A stretch of 64,000 nt of DNA from Paenibacillus pinihumi DSM 23905 = JCM 16419 (GCF_000422505.1 NZ_KE383864.1:788381-852380), one strand, 5' to 3'; counted from the first letter of the stretch, positions 36,811 to 46,636 are shown. Notes: a model not told the origin generated them from the letters alone. A program made the numbers and translations.

Positions 36811-37275
36811 TCAGTTCAGTATTTTGAGTACAGCAATTTCATCACAGCGATCCTGTTTCGGGCAATGAACACAATCCGTCCAAACCTTCTCGGGAAAAAT
36901 TTCTTTTTCTACAACATGGAAGCCGTTTTTCTTGAAAAACTCCACTTCATAGGTCAGCGCCATGACCTTGAACAACTGCTGTGCTTTGGCTTCCTCCACC
37001 AGCTTGCTCATCAGCTTGCTGCCAATGCCCATTCCTTTATGGCCTTCCGTTATGCCAAGCGAGCGGATTTCGACCAGATCACTCCCAAGCTGAAACAAGG
37101 AGCCGCAACCTACGATCTGTCCATTAAGCTCTGCTACAACAAACGTGTCAATAAACCTGGAGAGCGCCTGGCGCGACCTCGGAAGCATAATTCCTTTTTG
37201 GGCATAATCTTCGATAAGTATATATAGTGCATCTACATCTGACTCTGATGCCTTTCTGCAGATTACCGTCTGCAT
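36811..37275 (-). CDS. GNAT family N-acetyltransferase
   Basis: 154 residues. The acetyl-CoA site is visible in RSLGITEGHKGMGIGSKLMSKLVEEA (R/Q-x2-G-x-G pattern). The C-terminal tail WTDCVHCPKQDRCDEIAV, with three cysteines, resembles the short N-acetylglutamate synthase-like acetyltransferases of Gram-positives, so acetylation of an amino acid is a reasonable guess. The ATG at 37275 follows GGAGGG; longer in-frame starts to 37344 lack a binding site. It lies between hemW and hrcA. Confidence 0.88.
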   Translation of the reverse strand: MQTVICRKASESDVDALYILIEDYAQKGIMLPRSRQALSRFIDTFVVAELNGQIVGCGSLFQLGSDLVEIRSLGITEGHKGMGIGSKLMSKLVEEAKAQQLFKVMALTYEVEFFKKNGFHVVEKEIFPEKVWTDCVHCPKQDRCDEIAVLKILN

Positions 37276-37424
37276 TGCTTCCCTCCACTTTATTGACATC
37301 CGCTTCGCCTTCCTTCTATAACAATATGAATAAATATACATCATAGAGAATGAACATTCAACACTTGTTTTTGAATAAATTTGAAGCGGACATGCGCAGC
37401 CGGTAACAGGCAGCAGACAGCATC

Positions 37425-38576
37425 TTAGCTGATGAAGGCTCCGAACACTTCATTGCCAAGCGGTACGCCTTTGTCCGTCAATTTGTAACGCTCCTCGCGG
37501 GGTAAATGCTGCAGCAGACCGTTTTCCACAAGCCGGTCAATCGTTTCCCCGAAGACATCTCTTAATTCAACACCAGGAAACTGCGAACGGAATCTTGCTT
37601 CAGTTACACCGTCCAGCATTCTGAGGCCAACCATCATAAAATCCTCCATCGCCTCGGATGCCTCTACCGGGCGCGTATCCAGACGCGGCAGCTGATTTCG
37701 GGCTGCATCAATGTAAGGCTGGACACCCTTAATATTAATGTGTCGCTCGCCCAGATGATAGCCATGAGCCCCTGCCCCAAGTCCGTAATAAGGCTCGTTG
37801 TTCCAGTACGTCATATTATGACGGCTCTCGTATCCCGGCAGGGCAAAGTTGCTGATTTCATACTGTTGTCTGCCCGCCTGTTTGAGCCGGTTCATGATTA
37901 GCAGATACATATCCAGCTCCTCGTCCTCGGAAGGGAGCGGCAGTTCATCACGCTGATACAGGGTATGAAACAATGTATTCTCTTCAATCTTGAGTCCGTA
38001 CAGCGAGTAATGCGGCAGCTCCAGCTCCAAAGCGCGGCTTACGCTCTCATTCAGCGTCTCCAGCGTCTGATCAGGCAGATTGAACATCAAATCAATGGAC
38101 AAGTTAGTAAAGCCCACACTTCTTGCATTCTCAATACTGCGGTACACATCATCCACATTATGGATCCGGCCGATCCGCTCCAGCAGCTTGTTGTCAAAGG
38201 ACTGTACGCCAAAGCTGATACGGTTTACACCGCCGTCACGCATGACCCGCAACTTGTCAAGGTCAGTTGTACCCGGGTTGGCCTCCATCGTAAATTCCAC
38301 GCCTTCGGATAACGGAAAGTGTCTTCTGACCGAGGAGAGGAACTGCTCCATTTGCTGCGGCGTTAATACCGTTGGCGTGCCTCCGCCAACAAATACGGTA
38401 TCAATCATCTCCGGCCTGATCTGCGCGACAGTTAATTTCATTTCATGTTCCAGCGCATCCAGGTAATCTTCAACAGGCTGTCCTTTCAATACGAAGGAAT
38501 TGAAATCACAATAAAAACATTTATTCGTACAGAACGGGATGTGAATATATAGCGCCCGCGGCGAAGTTGTAATCAT
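37425..38576 (-). CDS. hemW: Radical SAM heme chaperone HemW
   Basis: 383-residue protein formerly annotated as oxygen-independent coproporphyrinogen III oxidase-like HemN. It has the CTNKCFYCDF 4Fe-4S motif and the HNMTYWNNEPYYGLGAGAHGY block typical of HemW, a heme-delivery chaperone rather than a true HemN. It lies downstream of lepA, the conserved order lepA-hemW-hrcA. Confidence 0.94.
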   Translation of the reverse strand: MITTSPRALYIHIPFCTNKCFYCDFNSFVLKGQPVEDYLDALEHEMKLTVAQIRPEMIDTVFVGGGTPTVLTPQQMEQFLSSVRRHFPLSEGVEFTMEANPGTTDLDKLRVMRDGGVNRISFGVQSFDNKLLERIGRIHNVDDVYRSIENARSVGFTNLSIDLMFNLPDQTLETLNESVSRALELELPHYSLYGLKIEENTLFHTLYQRDELPLPSEDEELDMYLLIMNRLKQAGRQQYEISNFALPGYESRHNMTYWNNEPYYGLGAGAHGYHLGERHINIKGVQPYIDAARNQLPRLDTRPVEASEAMEDFMMVGLRMLDGVTEARFRSQFPGVELRDVFGETIDRLVENGLLQHLPREERYKLTDKGVPLGNEVFGAFIS

Positions 38577-38608
38577 CAGCTATTTTTCTCCTCTCGAGGT
38601 ACGCAAGG

Positions 38609-38631
38609 AGGGGAGAGCAGCGCTCTCCCCT
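38609..38631. repeat. Perfect 10-bp inverted repeat between lepA and hemW
   Basis: AGGGGAGAGC, three bases, GCTCTCCCCT. It is 40 bases after the lepA stop. No T run follows, so it is at best an imperfect terminator or mRNA-stabilising hairpin. Confidence 0.6.
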
Positions 38632-38670
38632 AATGCAATCCCATTCCTCTCGCCCGATTGGCCAAAAGGC

Positions 38671-40485
38671 TTAATCATCAATTTTCAGCACCGCCATGAA
38701 TGCTTCCTGCGGAACCTCAACGCTGCCGACCTGCTTCATCCGCTTCTTGCCTTCTTTTTGCTTCTCAAGCAGCTTCCGCTTACGGCTAATGTCACCGCCG
38801 TAACACTTGGCAAGTACGTTTTTGCGCATCGCCTTGACTGTCTCCCGCGCAATAACCTTCGTGCCAATCGAAGCTTGTACCGGAACCTCAAACATCTGGC
38901 GCGGGATAAGCTCCTTCATCTTTTCACAGATGATCCGTCCACGCTGATATGCACGGTCGCGGTGAACGATAACGGACAAGGCATCAACCTGCTCGCCATT
39001 GAGCATTATGTCCATTTTTACCAGATTTGACTTGCGATATCCTGAGACCTCGTAATCAAAGGATGCATAGCCCTTGGTGCTTGATTTAAGCTGGTCGAAG
39101 AAGTCGTAGACAATTTCGGAGAGCGGAATATGGTATTTGATTGTGACACGGTTCGTATCCAAATACTCCATATTCTCGAATTCACCGCGTTTGCCCTGGC
39201 ACAGTTCCATAATTGCTCCGACATAGTCATTCGGCACAATGATGGAAGCCTTGACGTACGGCTCCTCTACATATTCCAGCTTCCCGGCCTCCGGATAGTT
39301 GGACGGGTTATCGATATCCATGGTTTCCCCATTGGTCAATGTTACTTTATAAATAACGCTTGGCGCAGTCGTAATAAGCGGAATATTGAATTCCCGCTCA
39401 ATCCGCTCCTGGATAATCTCCATATGCAGCAATCCGAGGAAGCCGCAACGGAAACCAAATCCGAGCGCAGAGGATGTCTCCGGTTCGTAGCGCAGCGAAG
39501 CATCATTAAGCTCCAGCTTCTCCAGCGCCTCACGCAGATCGTTATAATCCTGCGTCTCAATCGGGTACAGACCGCAGAATACCATCGGATTAATCCGGCG
39601 GTAGCCAGGCAGCGGCTCAGGAGCCTGACGCTTCGCCTCGGTGATTGTATCCCCGACACGGGTATCCTTCACATTCTTGATTCCTGCGACAACAAAGCCA
39701 ACATCCCCGATCGCCAGTTCATCGACAATCGACATCCGCGGCTTGAAGGCGCCAACCTCAATGACTTCAAACTCAGCCCCGGTCGCCATAAAGCGGATTT
39801 TTTTGCCTGCCTTGATGCTGCCGTCCATTACCCGCACATAGACAATAACGCCTTTATACGGATCGTAATGGGAGTCGAAAATGAGCGCTTTAAGCGGCTC
39901 ATCCGGGTCGCCCTGCGGCGGCGGAACCTGCTTGACGACCTGTTCCAAGATTTCCTTGATGCCGATACCCGCCTTGGCAGAAGCAAGCACTGCTTCGCTG
40001 GCATCAAGGCCGATTACATCTTCAATCTCCTGTTTTACACGCTCCGGATCTGCACTTGGCAAATCAATCTTGTTGATTACAGGAAGAATCTCAAGGTTAT
40101 TGTCAAGCGCCAGATAGACGTTGGCCAGTGTCTGCGCTTCAATGCCCTGTGCAGCATCCACAACGAGCAGCGCGCCTTCACACGCAGCCAAGCTTCTGGA
40201 CACCTCATACGTAAAGTCTACGTGCCCCGGCGTATCGATCAGATTCAGCAAATACTCCTCGCCGTCGTCGGCACGGTATGTCAATCTGACTGCCTGCAGC
40301 TTGATCGTAATCCCGCGCTCGCGCTCCAGGTCCATCTGGTCAAGAACCTGATCCTGCATCTCGCGGTTCGATAGTGCGCCGGTATACTCCAGTATCCGGT
40401 CAGCCAGTGTCGATTTCCCATGATCAATATGGGCAATAATTGAAAAATTTCGAATTTTATTCTGTCGCTCACGAACGTCTGCCAT
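38671..40485 (-). CDS. lepA: Translation elongation factor 4
   Basis: EF-4/LepA, 604 residues, a ribosomal GTPase that acts in back-translocation or 30S biogenesis. G1 [12 protein letters not shown], switch [10 protein letters not shown] and G4 NKIDLP are present, followed by EF-G-like domains and the LepA-specific C-terminus ([21 protein letters not shown]). The ATG at 40485 follows GGGGG by six bases; the start at 40500 would add MWGLS. Confidence 0.97.
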   Translation of the reverse strand: MADVRERQNKIRNFSIIAHIDHGKSTLADRILEYTGALSNREMQDQVLDQMDLERERGITIKLQAVRLTYRADDGEEYLLNLIDTPGHVDFTYEVSRSLAACEGALLVVDAAQGIEAQTLANVYLALDNNLEILPVINKIDLPSADPERVKQEIEDVIGLDASEAVLASAKAGIGIKEILEQVVKQVPPPQGDPDEPLKALIFDSHYDPYKGVIVYVRVMDGSIKAGKKIRFMATGAEFEVIEVGAFKPRMSIVDELAIGDVGFVVAGIKNVKDTRVGDTITEAKRQAPEPLPGYRRINPMVFCGLYPIETQDYNDLREALEKLELNDASLRYEPETSSALGFGFRCGFLGLLHMEIIQERIEREFNIPLITTAPSVIYKVTLTNGETMDIDNPSNYPEAGKLEYVEEPYVKASIIVPNDYVGAIMELCQGKRGEFENMEYLDTNRVTIKYHIPLSEIVYDFFDQLKSSTKGYASFDYEVSGYRKSNLVKMDIMLNGEQVDALSVIVHRDRAYQRGRIICEKMKELIPRQMFEVPVQASIGTKVIARETVKAMRKNVLAKCYGGDISRKRKLLEKQKEGKKRMKQVGSVEVPQEAFMAVLKIDD

Positions 40486-40566
40486 GCTTAACCCCCACAC
40501 CAGTCAAATACAATATCCATTCATTATATCAGTTGAATCACTGACCAGCAATGACCCTGATGCGGA

Positions 40567-40965
40567 TTAGTTGGTAATCGAGTCAAACAAGGATACAACA
40601 AACCGTATTCCTCCGCTCGACAGGGACTGCAGCACACCTGCAGTCTGATCGGCTACACGGTTGACTGCCGGCTCCCGGTATTCGCCGTAAATGCCGGGCA
40701 TACGCTCCATAACAGGCTCATAGCGGCCCGCGTTCGGGCTATTTCCCTGAACGTAGGGGCCATAGACCGGCCGTTCCGGAACAGAAGCATAGGTCTGTTG
40801 CGGCCCCGCCTCCGGAACAAGCCCGGTCATAGAGGAGGCAGAGGGCTGCTTGACGGGACCATAAACCGTCTCAATGCCTGTTGAAGCGATCTCGATGCCG
40901 AACATGAGCACAATTGCAATTACGGCCCCGATAATGGCCCATTTAAATGAGTGTTTTCTTTTCAT
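40567..40965 (-). CDS. YqxA-like small membrane protein
   Basis: 132 residues: basic N-terminus, one transmembrane helix (KWAIIGAVIAIVLMFGIEIAS), then an extracytoplasmic Pro/Gly/Tyr-rich part and a C-terminal amphipathic helix. Its place between spoIIP and lepA, and the N-terminal helix followed by a short polar segment, point to the YqxA (DUF3679) family of unknown function; sequence identity is weak, so this rests mainly on synteny. AGGAGG lies nine bases before the ATG at 40965. Confidence 0.7.
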   Translation of the reverse strand: MKRKHSFKWAIIGAVIAIVLMFGIEIASTGIETVYGPVKQPSASSMTGLVPEAGPQQTYASVPERPVYGPYVQGNSPNAGRYEPVMERMPGIYGEYREPAVNRVADQTAGVLQSLSSGGIRFVVSLFDSITN

Positions 40966-41038
40966 AGCCTGCTTCCTCCTTTTTGATTTGCCTCTCGTAT
41001 AGCTCCCTCTTTTTCCGGCACCTTGTGCCTGAAAGCTC

Positions 41039-42301
41039 TCACGCAGACGGTTTGGTATCCACCTTTTCCGCCTTTTCGGATGTATAGTAGATCTCCGATA
41101 TAATTTTCGCCAATGCATCCGCAGTACGGTAGGATTCCTCGAGGGTGTTGTCTACCCCGCCAACTTCGATCAGTACACTATGCTCCGCGAGGGACTGGTT
41201 GTATTCCCCGTTGCCAGTAGCTGCTGTCTTGCCCCAGACACCGCGGGAAATCCCCGGATACTCCTTTTCCAGCGCATTATGAATCTTGGTTGCGAATTCT
41301 TCATTCTTCTCCCAGCCCGGATTGCGGTGGCCGATAATGAAGAATACCTGCGCATAATCCTTGCCGTTAATCGTGGCGGTGGTATGCTTTCTGCGCTGTG
41401 AATCGCGGTGAATATCAAAGAAAAATTTCAGCTTCGATTCCTGAGCCATCGCGCTCTTGACCGTTTCTTTCGAATATTTATAGGATAACTCCCAACGGTA
41501 GTTTTTAACCGCGGTCGAGTAATCCGTGTCTGAATGCATGGCGCCGATTCCGGCTTCCTCCAGCTTGTCAGCCAGCCTTTTACCTACCATCGTAATATTA
41601 TCCGTCTTGGAATCCGCATTGCTGTCTCCGACGGTGTACCATGATTCTCTCGGATGCGAATGATAGATAAATACTTTTTTCATGTCTGCATTCGGCGTGC
41701 TTACACCCGGCTTCTTCCCGTTATTCCCTGGCAGCTCGGCCACTGCCGGCGGCTTCGCTGTATTGCTCTTGCTGCCCGGGTTCCCGGCCTTTGTCTTGCC
41801 TTCATCTTTCTTTCCAGGAGCAGACGGCTCGTCGTCCGCTTCAGCAATCGGGAGCGGTTGCTGATCCTTCGGTCCTGCACCAGTCTTGCTGCCTGTCCCG
41901 GTACGCAGCAGAACGGCTTCATCCGCAGCCAATCCCGGCAGCTCTGACGCAATCAGGCTGCGCGGATCATGGGGATTTACATTCGTCAGCATTCGCAGCA
42001 TGAAGGCTGCAGTCTGGGTACCCAGGAAAGCCTCATCGCTGCCCTGCTTTCCTTCAAAGGTCGGAATCTCCATCCCCAGCATGCCGGCAAACATCTGGCT
42101 GGACACCGCCGCCGCAAAGCCTTTCATCGAAGAAACAGGTGATGTCGAAGCCTGCTGGTGCACCATGCCCCCCAAGCCTGCCGCAACGAAAAAGATCATC
42201 GAGCTAAAAGAGAGCACTGCAAAAGTCTTCCCCGTGACAAGAAGCTGACGAATACGCTCGCTGCTTCCCTGACGAAATAAAGTGCCGGTCAATTTTTTCA
42301 T
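41039..42301 (-). CDS. spoIIP: Stage II sporulation protein P
   Basis: Cell wall hydrolase (amidase/endopeptidase) of the SpoIID-SpoIIP-SpoIIM engulfment machine. 420 residues: N-terminal transmembrane anchor (FAVLSFSSMIFFVAAGLGGMV), a Pro/Gly/Lys-rich linker (about 145-200), and the SpoIIP catalytic domain with KKVFIYHSHPRESW (His ligand) and VLIEVGGVDNT. GGAGGA precedes the ATG. It is downstream of gpr but separated by a terminator; a weak sigma-E-like match (CATAGGAT) occurs near 42342. Confidence 0.95.
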   Translation of the reverse strand: MKKLTGTLFRQGSSERIRQLLVTGKTFAVLSFSSMIFFVAAGLGGMVHQQASTSPVSSMKGFAAAVSSQMFAGMLGMEIPTFEGKQGSDEAFLGTQTAAFMLRMLTNVNPHDPRSLIASELPGLAADEAVLLRTGTGSKTGAGPKDQQPLPIAEADDEPSAPGKKDEGKTKAGNPGSKSNTAKPPAVAELPGNNGKKPGVSTPNADMKKVFIYHSHPRESWYTVGDSNADSKTDNITMVGKRLADKLEEAGIGAMHSDTDYSTAVKNYRWELSYKYSKETVKSAMAQESKLKFFFDIHRDSQRRKHTTATINGKDYAQVFFIIGHRNPGWEKNEEFATKIHNALEKEYPGISRGVWGKTAATGNGEYNQSLAEHSVLIEVGGVDNTLEESYRTADALAKIISEIYYTSEKAEKVDTKPSA

Positions 42302-42424
42302 CGGACATTCCTCCAGCCTTGTCTATCGCTTTACTATCATCCTATGAGTAGAAAGCGGCTGATAGAACCGTCCGGGAGCTATCAAAAAGAGAGTTGTAGA
42401 ATACTAGAGCTTTCCCATCAATGT

Positions 42425-42457
42425 AAAAAGACCTCCCTCCACTTGCGTGGGGGAGGC
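42425..42457 (-). terminator. Intrinsic terminator of gpr
   Basis: Minus strand CCTCCCCCAC, GCAA loop, GTGGAGGGAGG and CTTTTT, 28 bases after the gpr stop. Confidence 0.85.
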
Positions 42458-42484
42458 TGATGGACTTCAATTTTCACTACGGGA

Positions 42485-43486
42485 TCAATGGGTGTAGGCC
42501 GCTACATTTGTGGTGTCAATTGCCTGATGAAGCGCAGCATTAAGACCGCTGGCAATAATATTGCCGATGTCTTCGATAAATTCGTCCACTTCCTTCGGCG
42601 TAACAAGCAAATCATGTCCCATCGGAGACAAAATTTCTCGTACAAGCTCCAGACGCTCATTCTCCTCCATTCTGTCCAACAGTCCAAGAATCTGGCCGGT
42701 ATTGGAGGTCTGGGATTGGAAATGCTTCTGCATCATCTCAAAGCAGTTATTTACAATCGTCGAGGCAAACATGACAGTTGGAACACCGACTGCAATGACA
42801 GGGACGCCCATAATTTCTTCTGTAATACCGCGCCGCTTGTTGCCAATTCCTGAGCCCGGATGAATGCCGGTATCGGAAATCTGAATCGTCGTATTGACCC
42901 TCTCGATAGCCTTGGAAGCAAGCGCGTCTATTGCCACGATAAAATCCGGTTGGGATTGCTGGACAATCCCTTTAATAATATCGCTGGATTCAATACCCGT
43001 AATGCCAAGCACCCCAGGGGAAACAGCACTCACTGGCCGGTAGCCGGGAGCAACATCGTTTGGCATCAATTCAAAGAAATGCCTTGTAATCATTACATTT
43101 TCTACCACAATCGGTCCAAGGGCATCGGGTGTGACGTTCCAATTGCCCAGACCAACAACTAATGCCTTCGCGTTCTCGCCAAGACCAATCCGTTTGAGAA
43201 ACAATTCGAACTGCTTGGCAAAATGGGTCGTCACCCGGTTTTGCAGGTCCGTATCCTGCTTGCGCAACCCCGGCACTTCCAATGTGACATAATTTCCGAT
43301 CATTTTCCCGATCGCCTTGGAGCCATGCTCATCATCGACAGTCAGGCTTGTGATCCTGACGCCGTTGTCATCTACTGTAGTAGCCGAGACACCAGGAATG
43401 GCCACGCCTCCCTGCTCCGCTATTTCCTTCGCTTCAAGCGCCAGGTCTGTCCGGACGGAAAATTGCTGAAGATCCAAATCGCTCAT
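42485..43486 (-). CDS. gpr: GPR endopeptidase (germination protease)
   Basis: Protease that degrades the DNA-protecting small acid-soluble proteins when spores germinate. 333 residues, family A25. The N-terminus carries the short propeptide and autoprocessing region (LQQFSVRTDLALEAKE); VVGLGNWNVTPDALGP and PGSGIGNKRRGI are conserved family blocks. It is a single-gene unit with its own terminator and a forespore-type promoter candidate. Confidence 0.96.
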   Translation of the reverse strand: MSDLDLQQFSVRTDLALEAKEIAEQGGVAIPGVSATTVDDNGVRITSLTVDDEHGSKAIGKMIGNYVTLEVPGLRKQDTDLQNRVTTHFAKQFELFLKRIGLGENAKALVVGLGNWNVTPDALGPIVVENVMITRHFFELMPNDVAPGYRPVSAVSPGVLGITGIESSDIIKGIVQQSQPDFIVAIDALASKAIERVNTTIQISDTGIHPGSGIGNKRRGITEEIMGVPVIAVGVPTVMFASTIVNNCFEMMQKHFQSQTSNTGQILGLLDRMEENERLELVREILSPMGHDLLVTPKEVDEFIEDIGNIIASGLNAALHQAIDTTNVAAYTH

Positions 43487-43520
43487 CTGTGCTGCACCCC
43501 TCTTTAAACGAAATTAATTT

Positions 43521-43549
43521 TAGTGTGCGCCCGCACAGTGCTTTTATAC
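43521..43549 (-). promoter_or_regulatory. Candidate forespore (sigma-G/F) promoter of gpr
   Basis: Minus strand GTATA, 17 bases, CACACTA, compared with sigma-G GHATR and CATACTA. The gpr gene of Bacillus is forespore-expressed, which fits. Confidence 0.5.
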
Positions 43550-43569
43550 GAAGCTGAAGGTGCGAGCTA

Positions 43570-43598
43570 TTGCTTTTTGGTAATTGGCATGGTAATAT
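43570..43598 (+). promoter_or_regulatory. Candidate sigma-A promoter of rpsT
   Basis: Plus strand TTGCTT, 17 bases, TAATAT, 58 bases before the rpsT start and divergent from gpr. Confidence 0.5.
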
Positions 43599-43655
43599 GT
43601 TTTAAGTTGTGTTATGTAGACATATAGTTTTTTTCCTGTACAGGAGGTGAAAGCC

Positions 43656-43928
43656 ATGCCAAACATTAAATCCGCTATCAAACGTGTTAAAACTAGCGAG
43701 AAACGCCGTGCTCTGAACGCTTCTCAAAAATCCGCACTTCGTACGGCAGTTAAAGCTGCTGACCAAGCTATCGCTGGCACTGACGCAGAAGCAGCTAAAT
43801 CTGCTTTGATCGTTGCCACGAAAAAATTGGACAAAGCCGTTACGAAAGGCCTGATTCATAAAAATGCGGCTGCCCGCAAGAAATCCCGTCTGGCGAAAAA
43901 GCTTAACGCTCTTTCGGCTCAAGCATAA
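43656..43928 (+). CDS. rpsT: Small ribosomal subunit protein bS20
   Basis: 90-residue basic ribosomal protein S20, beginning [18 protein letters not shown] and ending with the conserved [17 protein letters not shown]. The ATG at 43656 has AGGAGGTG six bases upstream; the start at 43647 would sit in the binding site. It is one of only two genes on the plus strand and diverges from gpr, as in Bacillus. Confidence 0.97.
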   Translation: MPNIKSAIKRVKTSEKRRALNASQKSALRTAVKAADQAIAGTDAEAAKSALIVATKKLDKAVTKGLIHKNAAARKKSRLAKKLNALSAQA

Positions 43929-44056
43929 GAACTTCTTCTGCAGTCATGCAGATTAGATAGGTTTATGTGAGGGATAGAAGCAGCATAAGGAACGTCAAGT
44001 TTCTTATACGGCTTGTATTTCCGGGAAGAATGCTCACGCTGTTATGAACAGACAAG

Positions 44057-44097
44057 TCCTGTACCTGCCCTGCAAGGAGCTGGTACAGGATTTTTTT
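44057..44097 (+). terminator. Intrinsic terminator of rpsT
   Basis: TCCTGTACC, 16-base loop, GGTACAGGA and TTTTTTT. It is 128 bases after the rpsT stop codon. Confidence 0.88.
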
Positions 44098-44218
44098 ATA
44101 GCCTGGTACAGGCTGGCAGCAGTTCCACCCTGGAAGGCCAAAATTACAGTGTGTGATCCGGCAGATACAGCCGTGGCAGTATCAGACTAACGACGCATTA
44201 CAATCCAAGCACAACATT

Positions 44219-44260
44219 TAAAAGCCAAGAACGAGGCTCTCCTTTGTTCTTGGCTTTTAA
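44219..44260. terminator. Bidirectional terminator between rpsT and the metallo-beta-lactamase gene
   Basis: AAAGCCAAGAAC, 13-base loop, GTTCTTGGCTTT with A/T runs on both sides, so it can act on both strands. It mainly ends the minus-strand gene at 44288. The rest of 43929-44287 shows no gene. Confidence 0.85.
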
Positions 44261-44287
44261 TATGCTGGAGCTTTTCAATTAGGCCAG

Positions 44288-45025
44288 TTAAGACTTATAT
44301 GCTTGAGCAAGCTCCATCAGCCCCTGCCTGGCATCGCCGGCATACAAGCCGCCGTGATAGCAAATGAGCTGCTCAATATCATAATCCATGAGACGTTCCA
44401 CAGAGCGGACAGCTTCATCCAGGTCTAACGCAAAATCCGGATTGGCGATGTTTAGCTTCCCATCCTCAATCACAACAGCATCTGCCGCGATTAGAGCCTT
44501 GCTGGACGGCAGATATAACGAGATATGCCCCGGCATATGGCCTGGTGTATGAATAATTTCAATACCGCCACACCACGGCAGCCGGTTGCCGTGAACCACC
44601 GTATAGTCAACAGGAGCCGGCACTATCGACTGTAGCAAACGAATAAACCGCTCCACATGGGGCTTTTGTTCGTCCGGCAGTGTATCAAATGTAGATTCTG
44701 CCTGCCTTGCCCGAAGAGATTTCCTGGTTCCGTCTATGTACGGCGCTTCCAGCTCATGGGCGACAATAAAAATATGCGGATATGCTTGCTTAAGCGCCGC
44801 CAGTGAACCCATATGGTCCAAATCATGATGGGTCACGATGATCTTCGTAATTGCCTCCAGAGTGATCTTCTCCCTGCCAGCCGCCGCTTTCAATAGAGGA
44901 ATGAAACCGGGATATCCGCAGTCAACGAGAACCGTATCCTCTTCATCCTGAATCAGAACTGGTGTAACAACCTGCTTATGTCCGTTAGAATCAAATTCAA
45001 TATCCAGCAAATGATAATCGCCCAT
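44288..45025 (-). CDS. Metallo-beta-lactamase fold hydrolase
   Basis: 245-residue MBL-fold hydrolase with the metal motif THHDLDHMG, the second site HTPGHMPGHIS, the Asp in LIAADAVV and a late His in ICYHGGL. This is the glyoxalase-II-like or lactonase-like class; the substrate is unknown. AGGAGG lies six bases before the ATG. It is 80 bases downstream of the CD3324-family gene and may share its transcript. Confidence 0.9.
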   Translation of the reverse strand: MGDYHLLDIEFDSNGHKQVVTPVLIQDEEDTVLVDCGYPGFIPLLKAAAGREKITLEAITKIIVTHHDLDHMGSLAALKQAYPHIFIVAHELEAPYIDGTRKSLRARQAESTFDTLPDEQKPHVERFIRLLQSIVPAPVDYTVVHGNRLPWCGGIEIIHTPGHMPGHISLYLPSSKALIAADAVVIEDGKLNIANPDFALDLDEAVRSVERLMDYDIEQLICYHGGLYAGDARQGLMELAQAYKS

Positions 45026-45105
45026 GCTGTGCCTCCTAAGTCATGTCGTTAAGGACAAGCTTATTACATGAAAGCCAAGATGAGAAGGACAGCAATTATA
45101 CAGTC

Positions 45106-45381
45106 TCAATATTGTCCGCGCTGCCCGCGGATAATTCTCCTAATGCTATGTTCAGTCATATAATAGTGCTCTGCAAGCTGCTTGGCAGACATGCCTGAGG
45201 AGTACTTTTGGAAGATTTCTTTATTACGTTCATGCAGCATCTGCTTGTAACCGGAGCTCTCGCCCCATCGTTTCTTATTCTCCTGGCAAACCGGAATATA
45301 TAAATAGCTCCCTTGAACATACTGCTGTATATCGAGCAGCAGTTTTTTCGGCAGCTTCTTTTGTGCATTTTGATATTTCAT
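45106..45381 (-). CDS. CD3324 family helix-turn-helix protein
   Basis: 91 residues. The N-terminus (LPKKLLLDIQQYVQGSYLYIPV) and the KKRWGE block followed by RNKEIFQKYSSGMSAKQLAEHYYMTEHSIRRIIR match the CD3324 family, whose C-terminus is a Mor-like helix-turn-helix. A DNA-binding regulatory role is likely but the target is unknown. Confidence 0.85.
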   Translation of the reverse strand: MKYQNAQKKLPKKLLLDIQQYVQGSYLYIPVCQENKKRWGESSGYKQMLHERNKEIFQKYSSGMSAKQLAEHYYMTEHSIRRIIRGQRGQY

Positions 45382-45449
45382 TTTGTTTGCTCCTGTCTAT
45401 ATCTCATCATTCGATATATAGAGAAGCAAAGAGTCCCGCTATGCGTATG

Positions 45450-45495
45450 AAAAAGGCTCCAAGCAAAGATAATTCGGAACTCTTTGCCCGGAGCC
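45450..45495 (-). terminator. Intrinsic terminator after holA
   Basis: Minus strand GGCTCCGGGCAAAG and CTTTGCTTGGAGCC flank a 13-base loop, followed by TTTTTC. It lies about 100 bases after the holA stop. Confidence 0.82.
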
Positions 45496-45591
45496 ACATG
45501 CATCGATACGAATAAACACGTGTATCATGCCATCAACTCCTGCCTGTAATTAATCTCGATTGCACTGTGACGGCGGGCAGTCACCCCTCTA

Positions 45592-46608
45592 TTAAGCGCC
45601 CATTCGAAGCAGAAATAGCTCCACACCGAGCACCTTGTCAATTTGTCCGGTCTTCATTTGAAAATCCAGCTCGGCGAGACGGGAAAGTTCGCTTGCGAGG
45701 CGGCTGGCTTCGTACCGCCGCGCTTTCTCAGCAGACAGCTTGACGACATAGGGATGCAGCCCGAGTCGTGACCCGATCTGCTGTGGCGTATATTGATGCC
45801 CCTCCAGTTCCTTGATCTGAAGCATGATACGGAACTGGCGCGCCATAAGGGCCACAATCTTAATTGGCTCCTCCTTGCGCAGCAGCAGCTGTTTGTACAG
45901 CTCCAACGCCCTCTTCGTCTGGATCGATGCCATTGCATCCACAAGTGCAAACACATCCTCCTCCACCGAAGGAATCGTCAGCGTATCTACTTCAGTACGA
46001 CTGATTTTCCCTCCATCCCCGACATAGAGACAGAGCTTGTCCACCTCCTGTGAGATTTGCTGCAAATTATGTCCGCAGCGGATGGTAATCAGTTCGGCAG
46101 CGTCCTCGCTAAGCTCACGGCCTTGCGATTGCGCCCGCTTCATAATCCAGCGCAGCAAATCATTGCCTTCCAGCTCCTGGAACATCAGCAGCACATCCAG
46201 GTCCTTAAGCCGCTTCACCAGCTTGCGACGCTCATCCAGCTTGTCCGCTTGGACGAGGAAGACAATGGTGCTTGTCTCACAAGGTTCCTTCAAATATTCA
46301 AGCAGCCGGTCCGGCTGATGATCCAACTTACTGTCTTTACCCGCGGCAAGCAAGGTCTGATCCCGAATCATAATAATCTTGCGGGCGGCAAAGAATGGCA
46401 TGGTCTCGGCTTCCAGTACCGCTTCCTCGATTAACGTCTCGGCGGTATCAAATTTGACAATACCCAGTTCCTTCTCATCCGGCCCCAGAAGCTGGTCCGT
46501 TAAGGATGTAAAAAATTCCTGCATACGGTAGCGGTCTTTGCCGTACAGAACATATACCGGCCTTGGCTGGCCGCTGCGAATTTCCTTGATTGCACTTCTC
46601 AAATCCAT
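45592..46608 (-). CDS. holA: DNA polymerase III subunit delta
   Basis: Clamp-loader delta subunit (YqeN), which opens the beta clamp. 338 residues, beginning MDLRSAIKEIRSGQPRPVYVLYGKDRYRM, with the degenerate AAA+ fold (LEYLKEPCETSTIVFLVQADKLDERRKLVKRL) and the helical C-terminal collar. The ATG at 46608 follows GGGAGG by about eight bases; the start at 46665 would run through an inverted repeat. Confidence 0.94.
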   Translation of the reverse strand: MDLRSAIKEIRSGQPRPVYVLYGKDRYRMQEFFTSLTDQLLGPDEKELGIVKFDTAETLIEEAVLEAETMPFFAARKIIMIRDQTLLAAGKDSKLDHQPDRLLEYLKEPCETSTIVFLVQADKLDERRKLVKRLKDLDVLLMFQELEGNDLLRWIMKRAQSQGRELSEDAAELITIRCGHNLQQISQEVDKLCLYVGDGGKISRTEVDTLTIPSVEEDVFALVDAMASIQTKRALELYKQLLLRKEEPIKIVALMARQFRIMLQIKELEGHQYTPQQIGSRLGLHPYVVKLSAEKARRYEASRLASELSRLAELDFQMKTGQIDKVLGVELFLLRMGA

Positions 46609-46636
46609 TGTTAATCCTCCCTGCCCGGATACCGCA

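Noticed and set aside
39130-40374. 414-codon open frame on the plus strand
   Set aside because: It lies entirely opposite lepA, whose motifs are intact; it is an antisense shadow of GC-rich coding sequence.
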